From contig NZ_JOEI01000007.1 of the NCBI RefSeq assembly GCF_000718095.1, forward strand, positions 1 to 64,000: 64,000 nucleotides of DNA. The letters run 5' to 3'. The notes under the pieces were generated by a model, which was given only the letters and a program-made list of their open reading frames with translations, searched no databases and had not been told where the DNA came from. This stretch comes from Streptomyces scopuliridis RB72 (GTDB taxonomy: Bacteria; Actinomycetota; Actinomycetes; Streptomycetales; Streptomycetaceae). Made by a program: the position numbers and the translations under genes. Of this stretch, positions 25,872-34,786 are shown piece by piece. The stretch's first letter is position 1. Each line of letters opens with the position of its first letter.

Positions 25872-27200
25872 TCAGCGGCGCTGGTATCCGCCCGCCGACT
25901 TCCGTACGGCGCTGAGTTTCCCGTAGAGCCGGCTTCCCGGGCAGTCGGTGAAGAATCCGTCCCGGTGCCCGGAGATGGCGTTGAGCCTGACCTTTCTGCC
26001 CTTGCCGTACTTTCCGTTGCCCGCGGAGGTCAGCGTGACCTTCCCCCGTGCGTCGACGCCGTGCAGCCCGAGCTTCCACGCGGTGAGCCTGGCGACGGCG
26101 GTCGTCGCGGCGGCACGCGGACTGGTGCCGCCGTACGTTCCGAGGACGGCGATGCCCACGCTGTTGGTGTTGAAACCGAGTGTGTGGGCGCCCCGTACGG
26201 GCCTGGTCACTCCCCCGGCGCGGCCTTCGTAGATGTTTCCGCACTTGTCGATGGCGAAGTTGTAGCCGATGTCGCGCCAGCCGCTGCTCTTGACGTGGTA
26301 GCGGTAGATACTGCGCAGGACGGAGGGCGCCTGCTTGCAGCTGTAGTTGTTCCCCGTGGCGCTGTGGTGGACGAAGGCCGCCTTGACGGTCCTGGAGTAG
26401 CCGAGCCGCCTCTCGCGGAGCCTCTCGTCCGCGCCCCAGCCCGGGCGCGTGATGATGCGCGGGCGCGGTGCGGCGTACGACCGCGCGGAGTCGGGGAGAA
26501 CGGCCCTTCCGGCCCTGGGCGACGTCGGAGGCGCGTCCTCGGGCCCGGTCCAATCGCCGCTGTGCTCGGGGGAGATGGCGGTGTCGGGTTCGGGCTCGCT
26601 GTCGTCCCGCGGCTCGGCGCTGTTGTCCGGGTTGTCCGGGGTCTCTTGCGGATCCTCTCCCGGGTCGATTAGTTCGAGCCGTAGCCCTTGTGGCAGCGGC
26701 GCGCGCGCCGGACCGTTCTCGTTCTCCTCGGCGGCGCGTACACGCAGTTCCACGCCGTCCGAGCCACCGACCCAGAGCGGAGCGGTGGAGCCGCGCGCGT
26801 GTCCCGAGTCGCGCTCCGTCGTGCCGGGGTCGGCGCCGTGTTCCTGGTTGTGCGTCTCCAGCTCCTGCCAGTCGGACCAGAGGTGTGAACCGGCCGCGCG
26901 GGTACGGACCTGGACCGTGCCGTGGAGTTCGGCGTCGGCGTCGTCCCAGACGACTCCGAGCAGCGAGAAGGGACTGACGTCGCGCCGGGTCACGCCCTGT
27001 TCCGTGGCGCCGCCCAAGGACCGGTCCGAGCCGGCCGCGCCCAGCGGGAGCGACTGGGTGGAGCCGGGTACGGCGGCCGAGCCCGTGTTCTGTGTGGCCT
27101 GTGGGACTTGTGGGGCGGCGATCGCGCCCGACGAGGACAGCGGGAGGACCAGGGCGGCGGTGCACGCGACGCCGATCGAGGTTACAAGTGAGGCACGCAT
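25872..27200 (-). CDS. Secreted N-acetylmuramoyl-L-alanine amidase (PGRP domain)
   Basis: A 442-residue exported peptidoglycan amidase. Residues 1-29 are a signal peptide ending SSSGAIAAPQ. A beta-rich region and an acidic Glu/Pro/Asp linker follow (about 165-240). The catalytic domain (about 245-430) starts RIITRPGWGADE and has zinc-ligand text AAFVHHSATGNNYSCKQ, GYNFAIDKCGNIYEGRAGGV and ISGHRDGFFTDCPG, with both His and the Cys present. It cleaves the bond between muramic acid and L-alanine. It opens the envelope gene block and is divergent from the TIGR03089 gene. Confidence 0.92.
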   Translation of the reverse strand: MRASLVTSIGVACTAALVLPLSSSGAIAAPQVPQATQNTGSAAVPGSTQSLPLGAAGSDRSLGGATEQGVTRRDVSPFSLLGVVWDDADAELHGTVQVRTRAAGSHLWSDWQELETHNQEHGADPGTTERDSGHARGSTAPLWVGGSDGVELRVRAAEENENGPARAPLPQGLRLELIDPGEDPQETPDNPDNSAEPRDDSEPEPDTAISPEHSGDWTGPEDAPPTSPRAGRAVLPDSARSYAAPRPRIITRPGWGADERLRERRLGYSRTVKAAFVHHSATGNNYSCKQAPSVLRSIYRYHVKSSGWRDIGYNFAIDKCGNIYEGRAGGVTRPVRGAHTLGFNTNSVGIAVLGTYGGTSPRAAATTAVARLTAWKLGLHGVDARGKVTLTSAGNGKYGKGRKVRLNAISGHRDGFFTDCPGSRLYGKLSAVRKSAGGYQRR

Positions 27201-27314
27201 GTGCCGATCCTGGGTGCGACACGACCACCACGCCCGTCGGGAAAACTGACGGCCCGTCGGTCCAACCGGTGTACCCCGTCACCGGTACGGCGGTGGCCGT
27301 CCGGCTCCCCGGCG

Positions 27315-27327
27315 TACCCTTTCCCGG
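27315..27327 (+). promoter_or_regulatory. TACCCT -10 of a probable leaderless gene
   Basis: TACCCT at 27315-27320 ends 7 bases before the GTG start at 27328, with no ribosome site between. The spacing is what a leaderless transcript needs. The same arrangement occurs at 13086 and at 49686-49691 on the minus strand. Confidence 0.5.
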
Positions 27328-28080
27328 GTGAACTCCAGCGACCGTACCCCCGCCGACCTGCTGCGATCCGCTCTCGCCACGGACCCGGCCCGCCCCTTGG
27401 TCACGTTCTACGACGATGCCACCGGTGAGCGCGTCGAATTGTCCGTGGCCACCTTCGCCAATTGGGTGTCCAAGACCGCGAATCTGCTGCAGGGCGATCT
27501 CGCGGCGGCGCCCGGCGACCGGCTCGCGCTGCTGCTTCCCGCGCACTGGCAGAGCGCCGTATGGCTGCTCGCCTGTTCCTCGGTCGGGGTGACGGTCGAG
27601 ATCGGCGGTGATCCGGCCGGCGCGGATCTGGTGGTCAGCGGCCCGGACACGCTGGACGCGGCGCGCGCGTGCCGCGGTGAGCGGGTGGCGCTCGCGCTGC
27701 GTCCGCTGGGCGGCCGTTTTCCGCAGCCGCCCGAGGGCTTCATGGATTACGCGGTCGAGGTGCCGGGCCAGGGCGACCGGTTCGCGCCGTTCGCGCCGGT
27801 GGACCCGGACGAGTCCGCGCTGGTCGTGGGCGGTATGGAGCTGTCCGCGGCTCAACTCGTCGCGCGCGCGGGCGCGGACGCCGTGGAGCGCGGTCTCACG
27901 CCCGGCTCACGGCTGCTGTCGGGGCTGGCGTACGACAGTTGGGACGGGCTCTCGGCCGGGCTGTACGCCCCGCTCGCGGCGGGCGGGTCGGTCGTACTCT
28001 GCCGCAACCTCGGGAAGCTGTCGGCGGAGGCGCTCGAACAGCGCGTCAAGAGCGAACGCGTGACCGACAAGGCGATGTGA
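27328..28080 (+). CDS. TIGR03089 family protein
   Basis: A 250-residue protein of the actinobacterial TIGR03089 family, which resembles an N-terminal piece of AMP-forming adenylating enzymes: TPADLLRSALATDPARPLVTFYDDATGE, then VATFANWVSKTANLLQGDL and RLALLLPAHWQSAVWLLACSSVGVTVE. The phosphate loop and catalytic lysine region of true ligases are absent, so enzymatic activity is unlikely. Function is unknown. The start is GTG 27328, probably leaderless. It lies between the amidase and the first LCP gene. Confidence 0.85.
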   Translation: MNSSDRTPADLLRSALATDPARPLVTFYDDATGERVELSVATFANWVSKTANLLQGDLAAAPGDRLALLLPAHWQSAVWLLACSSVGVTVEIGGDPAGADLVVSGPDTLDAARACRGERVALALRPLGGRFPQPPEGFMDYAVEVPGQGDRFAPFAPVDPDESALVVGGMELSAAQLVARAGADAVERGLTPGSRLLSGLAYDSWDGLSAGLYAPLAAGGSVVLCRNLGKLSAEALEQRVKSERVTDKAM

Positions 28081-28156
28081 CGCGCGGCGGGCGGGCAAGA
28101 CTGCTACCGGCCAAACTCGCCCGCCCCGCCACTCGCCCGAAGTGGCCGCCCGTCAG

Positions 28157-28210
28157 CTGAGAATCCGCTGAGAATCCGGTCTGACAAAACGGAATATCGT
28201 TAATATAACG
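28157..28210 (+). promoter_or_regulatory. Candidate promoter and operators of the first LCP gene
   Basis: Two tandem 11-bp repeats CTGAGAATCCG (28157-28178) precede an AT-rich block holding the perfect dyad CGTTA-ATA-TAACG (28198-28210). A -10 reading TATAAC (28204-28209) has TCTGAC 18 bases upstream. Eleven-base direct repeats recall sites bound on one face of the helix by response regulators such as PhoP, but the sequence does not match the PhoP box. The binding protein is unknown. Confidence 0.4.
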
Positions 28211-28357
28211 GACCCTGCTTCCAGGGGCGTATCCCAACCTCGGTACGTGATCGGCGATACCTGCGACCCGCAGCACAACCAAGCGCGGCGCTCGCCCGTC
28301 TACCCCTGCAACCGGCGGCCCAGTACGCCGCCGACGCCTTGAAGGATGGACGCAGAC

Positions 28358-29644
28358 GTGACCGACAGCGCTGGCACGGCGACCGAACCGGACAGCAAGT
28401 CCGGCAGAGAGCCGTCGACCGGAGCGCCCGGGCCCGACGACAACGATGCCGAGCCCGCCGCCCCGCCCTCCGACCCCAACACCAAGCGCCACTGGCTGCG
28501 TTGGGTCGCGCTGGGCACCTCCGTCGCCATCCTGGCCACCGCCGGAGCCGGCTGGTGGTTCTACCGGAAGCTCGACGGAAACATCACCACCGACACCTCC
28601 GCCGCCGCGGAGTTGCACACGTACGAGAAGGAACGTCCCACCCCGGTCGCCCTCGACGCGCAGAACATCCTGCTCATCGGCTCCGACAGCCGCTCCGGCG
28701 AGGGAAACAGCAAGTACGGGCGGGACGACGGTGGTTCGCAGCGCTCCGACACCACGATCCTGCTGCACCTCGCGGCGGACCGGAAGAGCGCGACGGCCAT
28801 GTCCATACCCCGCGACCTGATGGTGGAGATCCCCGGCTGCGCGAAGCCCGACGGCACCCGCAGCCAGGCTCAGTTCGCGCAGTTCAACTGGGCTTTCGAG
28901 GCCGGCGGCGCCGCCTGCACGATCCGTACGGTCGAGAAGCTCACCGACATCCGCGTCGATCACCACATGGTGATCGACTTCAGCGGCTTCACGGACGTGG
29001 TGGACGCGGTGGACGGTGTCGAGGTCTGCCTCGCCGAGCCGGTCAAGGACGTCCAGGCGCGGCTGGAACTGCCCGCGGGCCGGCAGACCCTCGACGGCGA
29101 ACAGGCCCTCGGGTTCGTACGCGCCCGCCATGGCATCGGCGACGGCAGCGACACCCAGCGCATGGACCGCCAGCAGCAATTCCTGGGGGCGCTCTTCAAG
29201 AAGGTGCAGAGCAATGGGGTGCTGCTCAATCCGGCCCGGCTCTATCCGGTGCTGGACGCGGCGACGAAGTCCCTCACCACCGACTCGGGGCTGAACTCTC
29301 TCAGCGACCTTTACGAACTGGCACGCTCGATGCGGAGCGTACCGATGGAAAAGGTGCAATTCCTGACCGTGCCGCGCCAGCCGTACACCCAGGACCCGAA
29401 TCGCGATGAACTCGTCCAGCCCGACGCGAAGAACCTCTTCGAGCGGCTGCGGGAGGACGACACCGTATCGGTCTCGCCGGACGGGAAGGACGCGCGGGAC
29501 GGGGAGAGCGAGGGAAAGAGTGACGACTCCGTGAAGACTTCAGGGAACGACAGCGGCGGCGGCAGCGGTGCTCAGGCGACGGGGAGCCCTTCTCCGGCCC
29601 CCACTTTCCAGGGGACAAATGCCGCGGCGGGCATGTGCGGGTAA
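28358..29644 (+). CDS. LCP (LytR-CpsA-Psr) family protein 1
   Basis: A 428-residue membrane-anchored ligase that transfers lipid-linked glycopolymers to peptidoglycan. A 45-residue cytosolic N-terminus precedes one membrane helix (WVALGTSVAILATAGAGWWF) and an extracellular LCP domain with NILLIGSDSRSGEG, MSIPRDLMVEIPG, DHHMVIDFSGFTDVVDAVDG and GEQALGFVRARHG, supplying the Arg/Asp set that binds the pyrophosphate. It has no LytR_C domain; the tail is Ser/Gly-rich and ends AAGMCG. I prefer GTG 28358 to ATG 28346 because AAGG directly abuts that ATG. Confidence 0.9.
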   Translation: MTDSAGTATEPDSKSGREPSTGAPGPDDNDAEPAAPPSDPNTKRHWLRWVALGTSVAILATAGAGWWFYRKLDGNITTDTSAAAELHTYEKERPTPVALDAQNILLIGSDSRSGEGNSKYGRDDGGSQRSDTTILLHLAADRKSATAMSIPRDLMVEIPGCAKPDGTRSQAQFAQFNWAFEAGGAACTIRTVEKLTDIRVDHHMVIDFSGFTDVVDAVDGVEVCLAEPVKDVQARLELPAGRQTLDGEQALGFVRARHGIGDGSDTQRMDRQQQFLGALFKKVQSNGVLLNPARLYPVLDAATKSLTTDSGLNSLSDLYELARSMRSVPMEKVQFLTVPRQPYTQDPNRDELVQPDAKNLFERLREDDTVSVSPDGKDARDGESEGKSDDSVKTSGNDSGGGSGAQATGSPSPAPTFQGTNAAAGMCG

Positions 29645-29866
29645 AGCCGGACCCAAAGGCAGCTCTTCAGTCCATGAAGATTGGGCAGATTGCCCGCTTG
29701 TAAGGGATGAGGAATTTGTCACTGGCGTCGCTCGACGTCGAACAGGGCGGATAGTGTGACGCGATCCGGTGCATCCGGCCGTCAGGTCGCGCACTACAGG
29801 ATCGAAAGACCGAGCGTCTTCGGGGGAAGACGCCTCGCGTGGCACCGACGGAGGATTCAAGCAACC

Positions 29867-31708
29867 GTGGATGCGCATAGCCGTGGACAGGCGGACGAAA
29901 TCGACCCCGCCGACCAGTGGGTCCTCAACCCGCAGACCGGTAACTACGAACTGCGACTGGACCACTCCACAGGGCAGTCGCCCTCCCCCCAGCCGCGCGG
30001 CGCCAGAAGAGCGAACGCTCCGGGAAAGAGGCCCGCGAGCCCTTCCGCCGAAGCCGAAGAGGAATCGCGGACGCGAGGCGAAGCGCGGACGGAATCGCGC
30101 GCGGAATCGCGTACGGACTCCCGGACGGAATCCCGTTCCGGCGGGCGCGGTCGCGGCGGGACGCGCGCCGACGTACCGGGCCAGCGCAGCCGCCGCGCCG
30201 GGAAGGGCCAGGCCGAAGCGGCGAACACCGCCGCCGGCCGCCGCAAGCGCAAGTCCCCGAAGTCGCGCAAGAAGAAGGCGCTGGTGTGGACGGGCGGTGT
30301 GATGGCGTTCCTCCTGGTGGGCCTCTCCGTCGGCGGGTACTTCGTCTACCAGCACTTCAACGGCAACATCGACACGATCGACGTCCAGGGCGCGGGCAGC
30401 GGCGGCTTCAAGAAGGACCAGCCCGTCAACATCCTGCTGATCGGCACGGACAAGCGGACCGGGTCGGGCAACGAGGGGTACGGCGACGCGGGGAGTGTCG
30501 GCCACGCCGACACGACCCTCCTGTTCCATGTCTCCAAGGACCGTACGAACGCGACGGTGGTCTCCATCCCGCGTGACCTGATCACCGACATCCCCGACTG
30601 CGAGACCAAGACCGCCGACGGCACGAAGGTCATTCCGGGCACCTCGCAGACGCGCTTCAACACCAGCCTCGGCCAGGACGAGCGGGACCCGGGCTGCACG
30701 ATGCGTACGGTCAAGGAGCTCACCGGGCTCACGGTCGACCACTTCATGATGGCCGACTTCAACGCGGTCAAGACGATGTCGACCGCGGTGGGCGGTGTGG
30801 AGGTGTGTGTGGCCAAGGACGTCGACGACCCGAAGTCGCATCTCAAGCTGAGCAAGGGCACCCACACCATCCAGGGCGAGCAGGCGCTCGCCTTCGTCCG
30901 TACCCGGCACGCCTTCGGCAACGAGAGCGACCTGACCCGGATCGAGACCCAGCAGCAGTTCCTCAGCTCGATGATCCGGAAGATGAAGTCGGGCGACACG
31001 CTCACCAGCCCCAGCAAGCTGTTCAAGCTGGCGGAGGCCGCGACCAACGCGCTCACGGTCGACACCGGCATCGGCAGCATCCAGAAGCTCAGCGATCTGG
31101 CCACGGAGCTGGCGAAGGTCGACCCGAAGAACATCACCTTCACGACGCTGCCGGTGCTCGACAACCCGGCGGAGGTCGTCAAGGCGACGGTGGTGGTCAA
31201 CGAGACCAAGGCCAAGCCGCTGTTCTCGATGATGCAGAACGATGTGTCGCTGACCGAGGTGCAGCAGAAGGAGAAGGCGGACGAGAAGGCCGCCAAGGCC
31301 AAGCAGGAGGAACTCCTCAAGGGGACCAAGGCCGACGCGTCCGACGTACGCGTCGATGTGTTCAACGGCGGCGGTCCGCAGGGCTCCGCGCAGGAGACCC
31401 TGAACTGGCTGCAGAACACCGAGGGCGTACTGAAGTCCACCAACAAGGGCAACGCCCCCGCGGATGTGGCCAAGACGACCCTGGAGTACGCGCCCAACCA
31501 GGCCGACCAGGCCCGGGCGCTCGCGGAGATGATGGGGCTGCCCGCCGCTGCGATGAAGCCGGGCACCGAGGACGCCGTGGGGCTCCAGGCGATGACGCTG
31601 ACCCTCGGAGGCGACTTCAAGGGCGCGGGCGTACCCATCACCGGACCGGCAAAGGCGCCGGAAGGTGTGCAGAAGGTGGAAGCGGACAAGCAGGTCTGCG
31701 CCAAGTGA
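29867..31708 (+). CDS. LCP family protein 2 with LytR_C domain
   Basis: A 613-residue LCP ligase. The start at GTG 29867 is set by GGAGGA 11 bases upstream and gives the recognised VDAHSRGQADEIDPADQWVL opening; the open frame runs back to 29756. A long cytosolic N-terminus rich in Arg/Glu/Ser (about 35-140) leads to the membrane helix ALVWTGGVMAFLLVGLSVGGYFVY. The LCP domain has NILLIGTDKRTGSGNEG, SIPRDLITDIPDC, DHFMMADFNAVKTMSTAVGG and GEQALAFVRTRHAFG. A LytR_C domain (about 500-600, DVRVDVFNGGGPQGSAQ) precedes the terminal KQVCAK. Confidence 0.92.
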   Translation: MDAHSRGQADEIDPADQWVLNPQTGNYELRLDHSTGQSPSPQPRGARRANAPGKRPASPSAEAEEESRTRGEARTESRAESRTDSRTESRSGGRGRGGTRADVPGQRSRRAGKGQAEAANTAAGRRKRKSPKSRKKKALVWTGGVMAFLLVGLSVGGYFVYQHFNGNIDTIDVQGAGSGGFKKDQPVNILLIGTDKRTGSGNEGYGDAGSVGHADTTLLFHVSKDRTNATVVSIPRDLITDIPDCETKTADGTKVIPGTSQTRFNTSLGQDERDPGCTMRTVKELTGLTVDHFMMADFNAVKTMSTAVGGVEVCVAKDVDDPKSHLKLSKGTHTIQGEQALAFVRTRHAFGNESDLTRIETQQQFLSSMIRKMKSGDTLTSPSKLFKLAEAATNALTVDTGIGSIQKLSDLATELAKVDPKNITFTTLPVLDNPAEVVKATVVVNETKAKPLFSMMQNDVSLTEVQQKEKADEKAAKAKQEELLKGTKADASDVRVDVFNGGGPQGSAQETLNWLQNTEGVLKSTNKGNAPADVAKTTLEYAPNQADQARALAEMMGLPAAAMKPGTEDAVGLQAMTLTLGGDFKGAGVPITGPAKAPEGVQKVEADKQVCAK

Positions 31709-31753
31709 CGCAGGAACGCCGGCCCATACGGACGGCCTGAAGAGGGAGTCTGG

Positions 31754-33493
31754 ATGGGTCAGAGCAGCGTACGGCGGGAGGGGGCGCGCCAAGACGTCCC
31801 GCACGCCGGGGAGTTGGGCTGGGACGACAGCCTGTACGACGGCGACGGGCCGCGGCAGGACGGCGCGCCCGCGGACGGCGGAAACGCGGACGGCGGAAAC
31901 GCGGACGGCGGCGGTGACACCACCGGCAAGGGCCGGCGCGGCAAGAACGGGCACGGCAACGGCGGGCGCAGTGGCGCGGCACGCAGACGGTCGAAACGCG
32001 GGCCCTGGCGAATACTTCGCTGGGTCGCCGCCGGGCTGTCACTGCTGCTGCTCGGGACGGCCGGCGCCGGCTATCTCTACTACCGCCATCTCAACAGCAA
32101 TATCCGCAGCGGCGAGCGCAGCAACGGCGCCAGCGGCCTGGACAAGCCCGTGGCCAACTCGGCGGGCCAGACCCCGCTGAACATCCTGCTCATCGGCTCG
32201 GACAGCCGGGCCGACCCCGAGAACGTCAAACTGGGCGGCAGCAAGGACACCGCGGGCAACCCGCCGCTCGCCGATGTGCAGATGCTCGTCCATGTCTCCG
32301 CCGACCGGAAGAACGCGTCGGTCGTGAGCATCCCGCGCGACACCCGGGTCGACATCCCGGAGTGCAAGGACGCCGACACCGGCAAGACCTATCCGCGGAC
32401 CAACGCGATCATCAACGAGACGCTGGCCCGCGGCGGCCCCGGCTGCACCCTGTCCACCTGGGAGAAGCTGACCGGCGTCTATATCGACCACTGGATGACG
32501 ATCGACTTCGCGGGCGTCGTGAAGATGGCCGACGCGATAGGCGGTGTCGATGTCTGCGTCAAGGACAACGTCTGGGACCGGCCGCTGCCCGGGGTCCCGG
32601 GAGGCTCTGGGCTGAAGCTCACGAAGGGTACGCGTCAGATCCAGGGCGAGCAGGCGCTCCAGTGGCTGCGTACCCGGCACGCCTTCGAGAGCGACCTCGG
32701 CCGTGCCAAGGCCCAGCACATGTACATGAACTCGATGATCCGCGCGCTCAAGTCGCAGAGTGTCTTCACCGACACCGCCCGGCTGACCGGTCTCGCGGAG
32801 GCGGCGACGAAGTCGCTGGAGGTCTCCGAGGAGATCGGTACGGTCAAGAAGCTGTTCGATCTGGCCATGCAGCTCAAGAACGTGCCGACGAACCGCCTCA
32901 CCATGACGACGATGCCGACCGTGCAGGATCCGCAGGACGCGAACCATCTGATCGCGGCGGAGACGGACTCCCGCAAGCTGTGGTCGATGCTCCGCGACGA
33001 CGTGGCCTTCGACAGCAACGGCGACAAGGCCGAGGCCGCCAAGAAGAAGCCGTCCGCGCCGGCCACGAAGGACCCGGCCGCGGCGCCCGCCGACACGGGC
33101 GTGATCGTACGCAACGGGACCGGCGGCACGCAGAGCCCGGTGCCGCGCCGGGCGGCCGATATCGCGAGCACGCTCAACGGCAAGGGCTTCGCGCTGGCCA
33201 AAGCCGATTCGCAGCAGACTCCGCAGGAGACGAGCTCGGTCAGCTATCCGAGCGCGGACATGGAGGGGGACGCCCAGGCGGTGGCCAAGGCCCTCGGCAT
33301 TCCGCTGACGTCGGTGACGAAGTCGACGGACGTCTCGGGGGTCACGGTGGTCGTGGGCGCCGACTGGCGCAGCGGCTCGTCCTTCCCGAAGGAGGCCGAA
33401 CCGGCGGCGGGCGGCATACCGGACACGGCGGACGCGCTCAACGGCGCGAAGGAGGACGCCTGCATGGACGTCTACGCGCCGTACCGCTTCTAG
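31754..33493 (+). CDS. LCP family protein 3 with LytR_C domain
   Basis: A 579-residue LCP ligase directly downstream of LCP 2 (45-base gap). Its cytosolic part contains a GNADGG repeat and a basic segment before the membrane helix ILRWVAAGLSLLLLGTAGAGYLYY. Catalytic text: NILLIGSDSRADPENV, SIPRDTRVDIPEC, DHWMTIDFAGVVKMADAIGGV, GEQALQWLRTRHAFESDLGR. The LytR_C domain begins TGVIVRNGTGGTQSPVPRRAAD. The C-terminus, DACMDVYAPYRF, keeps a single Cys. GAGGGAG lies 5 bases before ATG 31754. It is probably co-transcribed with LCP 2. Confidence 0.92.
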   Translation: MGQSSVRREGARQDVPHAGELGWDDSLYDGDGPRQDGAPADGGNADGGNADGGGDTTGKGRRGKNGHGNGGRSGAARRRSKRGPWRILRWVAAGLSLLLLGTAGAGYLYYRHLNSNIRSGERSNGASGLDKPVANSAGQTPLNILLIGSDSRADPENVKLGGSKDTAGNPPLADVQMLVHVSADRKNASVVSIPRDTRVDIPECKDADTGKTYPRTNAIINETLARGGPGCTLSTWEKLTGVYIDHWMTIDFAGVVKMADAIGGVDVCVKDNVWDRPLPGVPGGSGLKLTKGTRQIQGEQALQWLRTRHAFESDLGRAKAQHMYMNSMIRALKSQSVFTDTARLTGLAEAATKSLEVSEEIGTVKKLFDLAMQLKNVPTNRLTMTTMPTVQDPQDANHLIAAETDSRKLWSMLRDDVAFDSNGDKAEAAKKKPSAPATKDPAAAPADTGVIVRNGTGGTQSPVPRRAADIASTLNGKGFALAKADSQQTPQETSSVSYPSADMEGDAQAVAKALGIPLTSVTKSTDVSGVTVVVGADWRSGSSFPKEAEPAAGGIPDTADALNGAKEDACMDVYAPYRF

Positions 33494-33510
33494 GGAATCC
33501 CGCATACAGA

Positions 33511-33547
33511 CGCGAGCGCCGTCCGGTGGGATCGGACGGCGCTCGCG
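33511..33547. terminator. Convergent terminator after LCP 3
   Basis: CGCGAGCGCCGTCCG (33511-33525) pairs perfectly over 15 bp with CGGACGGCGCTCGCG (33533-33547) around a 7-base loop, followed by GTTTCG. It sits between LCP 3 and the convergent glycosyltransferase. Confidence 0.85.
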
Positions 33548-33574
33548 GTTTCGTCGGGGAGTGAGGCCCGGGAG

Positions 33575-34609
33575 TTACGCCTCGACCGGCTGCGCCGCCG
33601 GGCGGCGGCTCGCGATGACCTTCTTCGCCAGCGACCGCGGGCTGGTCAGGAAGCCGTAGCCCCACGACATGTGCATGGTGGCCAGCGCCACCGGGATCTG
33701 GAGCCGGGCCTTCAGCGACAGCCCCTTGCCCGCCGGGACGGAGCCCGCGGCGATCGCGGCCAGATAGCCGGCCGGTACGACCAGGCCCCAGGGCGTCAGT
33801 ACGGCGCCGGCCACAATGCCCGCGGCGATGGCGCAGACGGCCGTCGGCGGGGCGAGATAGCGCAGATTGATCGAGCCCGAGTGGTAGCGGGCGACGACAT
33901 GGCGCCAGCGGCCGTAGTCCTTGTACTGCTTGGCGAGCGCCCGGACCGAGGGCCGCGGGCGGTACTGGACGCGCAGCTCGGGCGAGAACCAGATGGCGCC
34001 GCCCGACTCACGGATACGGAAGTTCAGTTCCCAGTCCTGGGCGCGGATGAACTCCTCGTTGTAGCCGCCCTGCCGCTCCAGCGCCTCGCGCCGGAAGACA
34101 CCCAGATACACGGTTTCGGCGGGCCCGGCCTGGCCTCCGGTGTGGAAGGCCGCGTTGCCGACCCCGATCTTCGAGGTCATGGCGGCGGCGACCGCGTTCT
34201 CCCAGTCGTTCTCGCCCTCGGCGTGCATGATGCCGCCGACGTTCTGGGCGCCCGTCTCCTCCAGGAGCCGGACGGCGGTCGCGATGTAGTTCGGCGAGAG
34301 CATCCCGTGCCCGTCGACCCGTACGACGACGGGGTGCCTGGACGCCTTGATCGCGGCGTTCAGCGCGGCCGGGGTGCGGCCGGTCGGGTTCGGTACGGTC
34401 GTGACGCGGGCGCGCTCATGGGACGCGGTCTCCCGTACCAGCTCCGCGGCGATCTCGTCCGTACGGTCCGTGGACGGGCCGAGCGCGATCACCACCTCCA
34501 TCTCGCCGTCGTACTCCTGCTCCAGGATGTGCCGGACGGAGTTCCTCAGATGGCGTTCCTCATTGAGCACCGGCATGATCACGGAGACCGCGGGCGGCAG
34601 GGCAGGCAT
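33575..34609 (-). CDS. Glycosyltransferase family 2
   Basis: A 344-residue GT2 enzyme. The GT-A domain opens VSVIMPVLNEERHLRNSVRHIL, with EVVIALGPSTDRTDEI and VVRVDGHGMLSPNYI as nucleotide-sugar and metal loops, and the acceptor-loop text RAQDWELNFRIRESGGAIWF. Two or three hydrophobic segments at residues 245-290 suggest membrane attachment. It probably adds a sugar to a lipid-linked or polymer acceptor, and its position inside the LCP cluster points to cell-wall glycopolymer assembly. The sugar is unknown. Confidence 0.88.
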   Translation of the reverse strand: MPALPPAVSVIMPVLNEERHLRNSVRHILEQEYDGEMEVVIALGPSTDRTDEIAAELVRETASHERARVTTVPNPTGRTPAALNAAIKASRHPVVVRVDGHGMLSPNYIATAVRLLEETGAQNVGGIMHAEGENDWENAVAAAMTSKIGVGNAAFHTGGQAGPAETVYLGVFRREALERQGGYNEEFIRAQDWELNFRIRESGGAIWFSPELRVQYRPRPSVRALAKQYKDYGRWRHVVARYHSGSINLRYLAPPTAVCAIAAGIVAGAVLTPWGLVVPAGYLAAIAAGSVPAGKGLSLKARLQIPVALATMHMSWGYGFLTSPRSLAKKVIASRRPAAQPVEA

Positions 34610-34786
34610 GTGGTCCTTCAGGGGTCCTTCGGCGGCGGATGACCGCCCACGTTACCGCGAACGGGGGACAGCGACGCGCGCCGCCCGGTTGCGGACCGGT
34701 GTCGCTGATCGTATGGGCCTACCGTGCACACGGTCCCCCCACCACCCTTTTCACGCACGATCCCTGATCACGCGGAGGTGTTTCCC

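Noticed and set aside
29540..31954. An 804-codon minus-strand frame across LCP 2
   Set aside because: It is the complementary frame of a strongly biased coding sequence; the plus strand carries a full LCP domain and LytR_C domain.
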